A stretch of 25,929 bases of DNA. Source: CBFGRU01 sp965651255 (GTDB taxonomy: Bacteria; Planctomycetota; Phycisphaerae; Phycisphaerales; SM1A02). The notes beneath the pieces were generated by a model. That model had not been told where the DNA came from. It saw only the letters and a program-made list of their open reading frames with translations, and made no database searches. Where the stretch lies: the NCBI GenBank assembly GCA_965651255.1, contig CBFGRU010000011.1, forward strand, positions 1 to 25,929, in the 5' to 3' direction. This document shows positions 23,790 to 25,929 of the stretch, in pieces (position 1 is the first letter of the stretch; each line of letters opens with the position of its first letter). The translations under genes and the position numbers were made by a program.

Positions 23790-24436
23790 CTGCTGTCATC
23801 GTAGGATGGTTGGGTGTCATTCGCGGTAGCCGTTTCGGACCGCCATGAGCCCAGGAGAATGGTGATGAGCAGCATGAAGTGGGCGAGATTCTCAACGACT
23901 TCCTCCGTATCGGTGTAAATCGCTTCGAAGAGTTCCGCTGCGGCGGACCCTTCGGGGCTGAGGTGTTGGAATCCGCGGCGTGCAATGAATTGTGAAAAGA
24001 CATAGGTTACAGCGGTCGCGATCAGCCAGACCTTGATATGCGGGTGGGCGTTCACATATGGGGTGAGCCGTTCTCGCCAGGCGAACGCCCAGAGGGAGAG
24101 GGCCGCGATCGTGATGTAGATGAACTTGGTCGTCCATTCCCAGTGGCATTCTCGGAGCAGCACACTGAGTCCGAGGAGCGCGAAGAGCAGGTACAGCCGG
24201 TGGCGAACCACGGCAAACTTCATCACGCCAGCGATCAACGCCAAAGAGGTCAGAATGATTGCTGCGACTTCCTGAACTGGCTTGTCAGCCCATTGCATCT
24301 GACCAAGTGCGTGGCTGATGATGCACGCGAGCACACCGATTGGGGCGATCAGCAACGGCCACCACGCCCACCACGGTGCACGCGGTCCGGAATTCATATG
24401 ACGGGTCGAGGGATCAGAGTCTGTGCCAGCGCTCAT
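23786..24436 (-). CDS. Predicted six-helix inner-membrane protein of unknown function
   Basis: I do not recognise the family. The ~216-residue protein has a short hydrophilic N-terminus (Ser/Asp/Pro/Arg) and about six transmembrane segments: WWPLLIAPIGVLACIISHAL, EVAAIILTSLALIAGVMKF, YLLFALLGLSVLL, FIYITIAALSLWAFAW, VWLIATAVTYVFSQF and AHFMLLITILLGSW. Charged loops include RECHWEW and, before the last helix, the acidic DTEEVVENLAH. The start is uncertain: ATGs at 24454, 24436 and 24397 are all possible and none has a clear ribosome binding site; I take 24436. Its stop overlaps the uvrB start by four bases. It follows the truncated permease gene after about 60 bases on the same strand. Low sequence complexity is confined to the helices and the frame is intact, so a real gene is likely. 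Confidence 0.7.
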   Translation of the reverse strand: MSAGTDSDPSTRHMNSGPRAPWWAWWPLLIAPIGVLACIISHALGQMQWADKPVQEVAAIILTSLALIAGVMKFAVVRHRLYLLFALLGLSVLLRECHWEWTTKFIYITIAALSLWAFAWRERLTPYVNAHPHIKVWLIATAVTYVFSQFIARRGFQHLSPEGSAAAELFEAIYTDTEEVVENLAHFMLLITILLGSWRSETATANDTQPSYDDSR

Positions 24437-24495
24437 GGTGCGCGAAGATAGCATGAAGTTGAGGTTTCCGAGGAGCTTTTCGACAATAGGAACTC

Positions 24496-25912
24496 TTAGC
24501 TTCCGGCACGACCGGAAGCGAGCAGTTGGCGCGGAGTTGCTCTGACAAGGCGCCATCCGGCGGGAAGCGCTGCCATCATGGCGAGCAACAGGACAACACC
24601 CCAGGCAATCAACATTGGTGCAATGGGGACGTGAAGCTCCAGAATCAGGCCCGCAAGATCACGATACATGACGACGCCAATCGCGGCTTCATGAAGGCCG
24701 AGTGCGGTCCCAAGAACCATCGCGGTGATAGCCAGCAGTACGGATTCGGCAAGGATGAGTCGAAGCAGCATTCCGGCACGACCGCCAACGGCCCGAATGA
24801 TGCCATACTCAAATCGGCGTGCTGCAACATTGGCGATGAGAACGTTGCCGACTGCAACACACGCCAGAAGCATCGCCGCGAGGCCGATCGTGCTGTACAC
24901 CCGGAGAACGCTGTAGCCGATTTCATCGATCGACTCACGCACGCTTTGGCCTGATCGAAAGAAGACCCCCGGTGCCGCTTCGGCGATGACTTTCTGGACA
25001 CGCTCTTCCTCGACACCATCAACCAGGTTTATCTGCAGTAGGTAGATATCATCATTGTCAAAAACTTCGCGCACCATGTCGAAGTCTGCAAAAACCGTAC
25101 TGACGGCACGTTCATAGTACACGCTACGGATGCCAAAATACTGCGTGGCGAGTTCCAGGCCTGAGGAACTGACGACGCCGACCACTTCAAACTCGCGTTC
25201 GAGTCGGCCGGCACCGAGTGTCAGCATCGAGCCGACACCGATGTTCCGCGCAGTCAGGAACTGATCAGCCACGAGAATGCCCTCGCCTGACTGTAGCTTC
25301 GGAAGGGCATCGTCAAGCGTCCCTTGGATCCATTCGATCTGGTTCATTCGAAAGAACGACGCCGGGTCGAATCCGACACAGACGACTTGCGTGGGAGCCA
25401 GCCCTTCGACGCCGAACACATGCTGTCCCTTCACCTCGAGTGGGAGGTATCCGATTGGGCAGGTCTCTGTGACGAACGGGAGTTTTTCAATCGCGGATGC
25501 CTGTTGTGCTGTGATGCCGGATCGACTGAACGCAAAGCCATCGGCAAAGCGCATTCGCGCTACCCAATCCGTGAGGATGGAGCTTCCGTTCGACCACGTC
25601 GAAATGAGGATTGACACGCCGACCATGAGCGTTCCGGCGGTGAGTCCGAGTCGAATAGGCGTGGCGTACATCGTCTGACGGAGCAGCGAAGAAGGCAGTC
25701 GGAAGAGCCGTGACAGGGCACCGGCGAGGAGCGCTGTCACAAGCAGGAAGACAGGCACACCGAACAGGAAGTACGCAATGTGGATCAGCGGAAGTCCAGC
25801 GACCGCATACGCCCAGAAGCGAGCGTTTACATTGGGCAATTCAAGAAGCCCAATCTGAATGAAAATGGCGACTGCTCCCGCGATGGAGAGAAACGCGATG
25901 TGTCTCGGTGGT
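24496..25912 (-). CDS. FtsX/MacB-type ABC transporter permease (5' partial at contig end)
   Basis: The C-terminal ~470 residues of a duplicated ABC permease such as those in lipoprotein-release or MacB-type systems. The first visible part holds two hydrophobic segments that would close the first FtsX unit, and the second unit starts with a helix at IRLGLTAGTLMVGVSILIST. A periplasmic domain of ~200 residues follows (VVGVVSSSGLEL, YFGIRSVYYERA). The terminal FtsX domain reads IGLAAMLLACVAVGNVLIA, RRFEYGIIRAVGGRAGMLLR (the usual R-x-E-x-x-x-x-R-A-x-G) and two more helices. The frame continues to the window edge, but the last 17 bases are adapter, so the five terminal residues translated there (CSSD and neighbours) are not native. 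The ATPase partner is not in the window. The substrate is unknown. Confidence 0.85.
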
Positions 25913-25929
25913 AGATCGGAAGAGCACAC
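25913..25929. other. Illumina adapter remnant (assembly artefact)
   Basis: The final 17 bases are AGATCGGAAGAGCACAC, identical to the start of the TruSeq read-through adapter. A 17-base exact match at the very end of the window is not expected by chance. It marks the contig end and adds false codons (CSSD-L when read on the minus strand) to the truncated permease gene. Confidence 0.97.

Noticed and set aside
24496..25929. Treating the GTG at the right edge as a true start of the permease
   Set aside because: That codon and the next few are adapter sequence, and the visible protein lacks the first half of a duplicated FtsX-type permease.

Overview
The window reads as about 26 kb of chromosome from a Gram-negative bacterium. 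A Kdo transferase (WaaA) implies lipopolysaccharide, and several lipoproteins carry a lipobox. The moderately high GC, the GldA/F/G plus DUF4340 cluster, the FlgI-like lipoprotein and the compact gene order would fit a Planctomycetota (perhaps Phycisphaerae) genome. That placement is inference; no rRNA or other decisive marker is present. The last 17 bases match the start of the Illumina TruSeq read-through adapter, so the right edge is almost certainly the end of an assembled contig. No CRISPR array, insertion sequence, prophage or integrase was seen.

Layout: (1) 1-4979, plus strand: a tightly coupled operon of a GldA-like ABC ATPase (5' end cut off), a GldF-like permease, a GldG-like protein with a large helical insertion, and a DUF4340 membrane-anchored protein. 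(2) 4952-8060, minus strand: an FAD-dependent oxidoreductase, an aldo/keto reductase overlapping it, and ribD of riboflavin synthesis. (3) 8177-10119, plus strand: an NAD-type isocitrate dehydrogenase and an alpha/beta hydrolase. (4) 10126-16980, minus strand: tRNA-Val(UAC), a FlgI-like lipoprotein, the chromosome condensation protein SMC, and an endonuclease/exonuclease/phosphatase-family lipoprotein. (5) 17057-18316, plus strand: waaA. (6) 18322-19368, minus strand: an AXE1-type esterase. (7) 19435-21056, plus strand: thiL followed by tsaE, here fused to a YacG zinc domain. (8) 21069-25912, minus strand: a truncated FtsX/MacB-type permease, a six-helix membrane protein, uvrB with a 4-base overlap, and a degenerate Fur-family regulator.

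Most genes are housekeeping genes (t6A, thiamine and riboflavin cofactors, chromosome condensation, excision repair, LPS core), mixed with poorly known membrane and envelope genes. Coding density is extreme. There is no gene-free stretch longer than about 150 bases, and four convergent gene pairs have 12 or fewer bases between them or overlap. The most unusual items are the TsaE-YacG fusion, the FlgI-like lipoprotein with a HEAT-like insertion away from any flagellar gene, the Fur homologue without its metal ligands, and the adapter sequence at the contig end.
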